From positions 1 to 64,000 of the forward strand of contig JAWKHS010000019.1 in assembly GCA_041394705.1 (NCBI GenBank): 64,000 nt of DNA, written 5' to 3'. This stretch comes from Vicinamibacterales bacterium (GTDB taxonomy: Bacteria > Acidobacteriota > Vicinamibacteria > Vicinamibacterales > UBA2999). The position numbers and the translations under genes are program-made. The notes below the pieces were generated by a model. That model saw only the letters and a program-made list of their open reading frames with translations, was not told the DNA's origin and made no database searches. Shown in pieces: positions 62,491 to 64,000 of the stretch. Position 1 is the stretch's first letter. Every line of letters begins with the position of its first letter.

Positions 62491-63105
62491 CTGGACGGAG
62501 ACCAACTGCTCGAGATGTTCGTTCGGGGCGCCCTCGGCCGATCCGGACGCAAGCGCGCGCGCCGGGCCCAGCGCTTCCTGGGCGGCGGCGGCGGGTTCCT
62601 GACCGCCAGCACGGTGATGGCGGCAGTGGGTGTCGCGTGGGGCCTCTACGACTCCATGCGCGCCGAACAGTCCGGCGCCGCGGCGTCCGGCGGCACGACC
62701 GGCAGCCCCGTGGCGGTGCCGTCGCTCGTCCTGCCGCCGAGCGTCGCGCGGGTGGTGCGTCTGGCCGTGTCGGCCGCGTCCGCGGACGGCACGTTGAGCG
62801 ACGCCGAGCGGGCGGCCATCCTGGCCGAGGCCGCCAAGGCCGGCGTCGAGGCCCCGACCGACCTCGAGCTCACCGCCCGGCGGCCGCTCGCCGAGATCGT
62901 CGCCGGCGTGACGGGCGATGCCGAGCGCCGCGACCTCTACGTGCTCGCCTTCACGATCGTGCGGGCGGACGAGGGCGTGTCCGGCGCCGAGCGGATCTAC
63001 CTGGCCCAGCTCGCGCATGCCCTCGGCCTGGCGCCGGAGGCGGCGGCCGCCATCGAGCGTGAGACCGCCGCCGCCATCGACGGCGCCGGCCCGGCGCCCG
63101 CCTAG
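62491..63105 (+). CDS. DUF533/TerB-like tellurite-resistance-domain protein, possible CTG start
   Basis: A TerB-fold protein of about 204 residues if translation starts at CTG 62491, or 196 if at ATG 62515. The CTG reading gives [16 protein letters not shown], which resembles the usual DUF533 start. A GGAAGGAG lies 8 bases before the CTG and 32 before the ATG. The N-terminal third is basic and Gly-rich with a hydrophobic [20 protein letters not shown]. The C-terminal TerB domain has [18 protein letters not shown]. Function unknown. Confidence 0.7.
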   Translation: MDGDQLLEMFVRGALGRSGRKRARRAQRFLGGGGGFLTASTVMAAVGVAWGLYDSMRAEQSGAAASGGTTGSPVAVPSLVLPPSVARVVRLAVSAASADGTLSDAERAAILAEAAKAGVEAPTDLELTARRPLAEIVAGVTGDAERRDLYVLAFTIVRADEGVSGAERIYLAQLAHALGLAPEAAAAIERETAAAIDGAGPAPA

Positions 63106-63194
63106 ATCACGTACCCTTCCACCGTGTCATCGGGCGGCTCGCGCGGCGCGGCGCGGGCCGACGGCCTTACCTGCCGCGCCAGGAGACGACAGCG

Positions 63195-64000
63195 ATGCAG
63201 GGCGTGCAGCAGTGGTACATGGCCATCGGCGGCCACCAGGTGGGGCCGGTCGCGCAGGAAGAGATCCTGGCGAACCTCCGGAACGGCAGCATCGACAGGA
63301 ACACCCTGGTCTTCACCTCGGGCATGGCGAACTGGCAGGCCGTGAAGGACGTGCCCGCCTTCCAGCCGTTTCTCGACGGCGGGGCCGCCACAGGGGCCGC
63401 GCCGCTGCCGCCGTCGGTGCCCGGCCGGCGCGCGCACGACATCGACTTCACGATCCACGGCAACGAGATGCAGTACGTCGAGGTCGAGCTCGATCCGGGC
63501 GAAGCGGCCGTCGCCGAGGCCGGGGCGATGATGTACATGACCGAGGGGATCCAGCTCGAGACCATCTTCGGCGACGGCAGCAAGCAGCAGAGCGCGGGGG
63601 TCATGGATGCGCTGCTCGGGGCGGGCCGCCGCATCCTCACGGGTGAGAGCCTGTTCATGACCGTGTTCACGAACCAGGCGGGCGGCAAGCAGCGCGTGGC
63701 GTTCGCGGCGCCGTTCGCCGGCAAGATCCTGCCGATGGACCTGCGCGCCATCGGCGGTCACCTCATCTGCCAGAAGGACTCGTTCCTGTGCGCGGCCCGG
63801 GGCGTGTCGATCGGCATCGCGTTCCAGCGGAAGATCGGCGCGGGCCTGTTCGGTGGCGAGGGCTTCATCATGCAGAAGCTGGAGGGGGACGGACTCTGCT
63901 TCGTCCACGCCGGTGGGTCGGTTCACTCCCTCGACCTTGGGGCCGGCGAGACGCTGCGGGTGGACACCGGGTGCCTCGTGGCGCTGCAGCCGAGCGTGAC
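63195..64000 (+). CDS. GYF_2 and AIM24-family protein, cut by the window end
   Basis: Open from ATG 63195 to the window edge (268 codons) with no stop. The N-terminal GYF_2 domain (about 5-60) has [20 protein letters not shown] and ends [19 protein letters not shown]. From about residue 75 the AIM24/TIGR00266 beta-helix starts ([31 protein letters not shown]), with [14 protein letters not shown] and [22 protein letters not shown] later. AIM24 proteins are membrane- or biogenesis-linked, with no fixed bacterial role. The GYF_2-AIM24 fusion and its place beside a TerB-like gene recur in environmental bacteria. Confidence 0.82.
   Translation, partial: MQGVQQWYMAIGGHQVGPVAQEEILANLRNGSIDRNTLVFTSGMANWQAVKDVPAFQPFLDGGAATGAAPLPPSVPGRRAHDIDFTIHGNEMQYVEVELDPGEAAVAEAGAMMYMTEGIQLETIFGDGSKQQSAGVMDALLGAGRRILTGESLFMTVFTNQAGGKQRVAFAAPFAGKILPMDLRAIGGHLICQKDSFLCAARGVSIGIAFQRKIGAGLFGGEGFIMQKLEGDGLCFVHAGGSVHSLDLGAGETLRVDTGCLVALQPSV

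Overview
The window is a very GC-rich (roughly 70%), densely coded bacterial chromosome segment with about 47 protein genes, no rRNA or tRNA that I could see, no CRISPR and no transposase. Gene content points to an Acidobacteriota genome, probably of the Vicinamibacteria type. The pointers are an 816-residue FtsX/MacB-like permease without its own ATPase, an ECF sigma factor paired with a Pkn-type kinase, an ImuA-ImuB-DnaE2 mutasome, many small secreted enzymes and frequent GTG starts. This placement is inference from gene content only.

Layout. 1-9.8 kb: secreted sugar and amidohydrolase enzymes, an ECF42-like sigma factor with its DGPF-motif partner, a gluconolactonase-like protein, a VOC protein, then a kinase and ECF sigma operon on the minus strand. 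10.0-21.5 kb: a tightly overlapping 14-gene plus-strand operon. It encodes a dissociated fatty-acid/polyketide machinery (acyltransferase, dehydratase, ketosynthase, ketoreductase, two FabL-like enoyl reductases, ACP). It also encodes a complete beta-branching cassette (HMG-CoA-synthase-like enzyme, ECH1, ECH2), a PLP alpha-oxoamine synthase, a histidine-box membrane hydroxylase, a small membrane protein and a final SDR. I read this as a pathway to a branched, amino-containing (sphingoid-like) lipid, and it is the best candidate for an undescribed system. 21.5-24.7 kb: phosphoesterase, MFS exporter, cupin and NIPSNAP genes on the minus strand.

24.7-31.5 kb: the SOS mutasome operon imuA-imuB-(S23-like gene)-dnaE2. 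It has a good sigma-70 promoter overlapped by two LexA-like direct repeats. A family of GC-rich inverted-repeat elements sits around these genes and, in frame, inside imuB and dnaE2. Two of the intragenic elements share an identical double-hairpin geometry with compensating base changes. 31.5-42.5 kb: ADOP permease, two alpha/beta hydrolases, DUF72 protein, RsgA, nitroreductase, a small HExxH protein, a double cyclophilin, DNA polymerase IV and an epimerase.

42.5-64 kb: a GMC oxidoreductase / glycosyltransferase / Gfo-Idh operon, trehalose-6-phosphate synthase, dUTPase, an M16 protease, EttA, a DinB-like protein, a degenerate amidohydrolase, a UbiD-like decarboxylase, ApaG, an MsbA-like ABC exporter, a FecR-OmpA-CHASE2/HD-GYP operon, a DUF533/TerB-like protein and a GYF-AIM24 protein that runs off the window end. 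The only gene-free stretch over 300 bases is 47787-48143.
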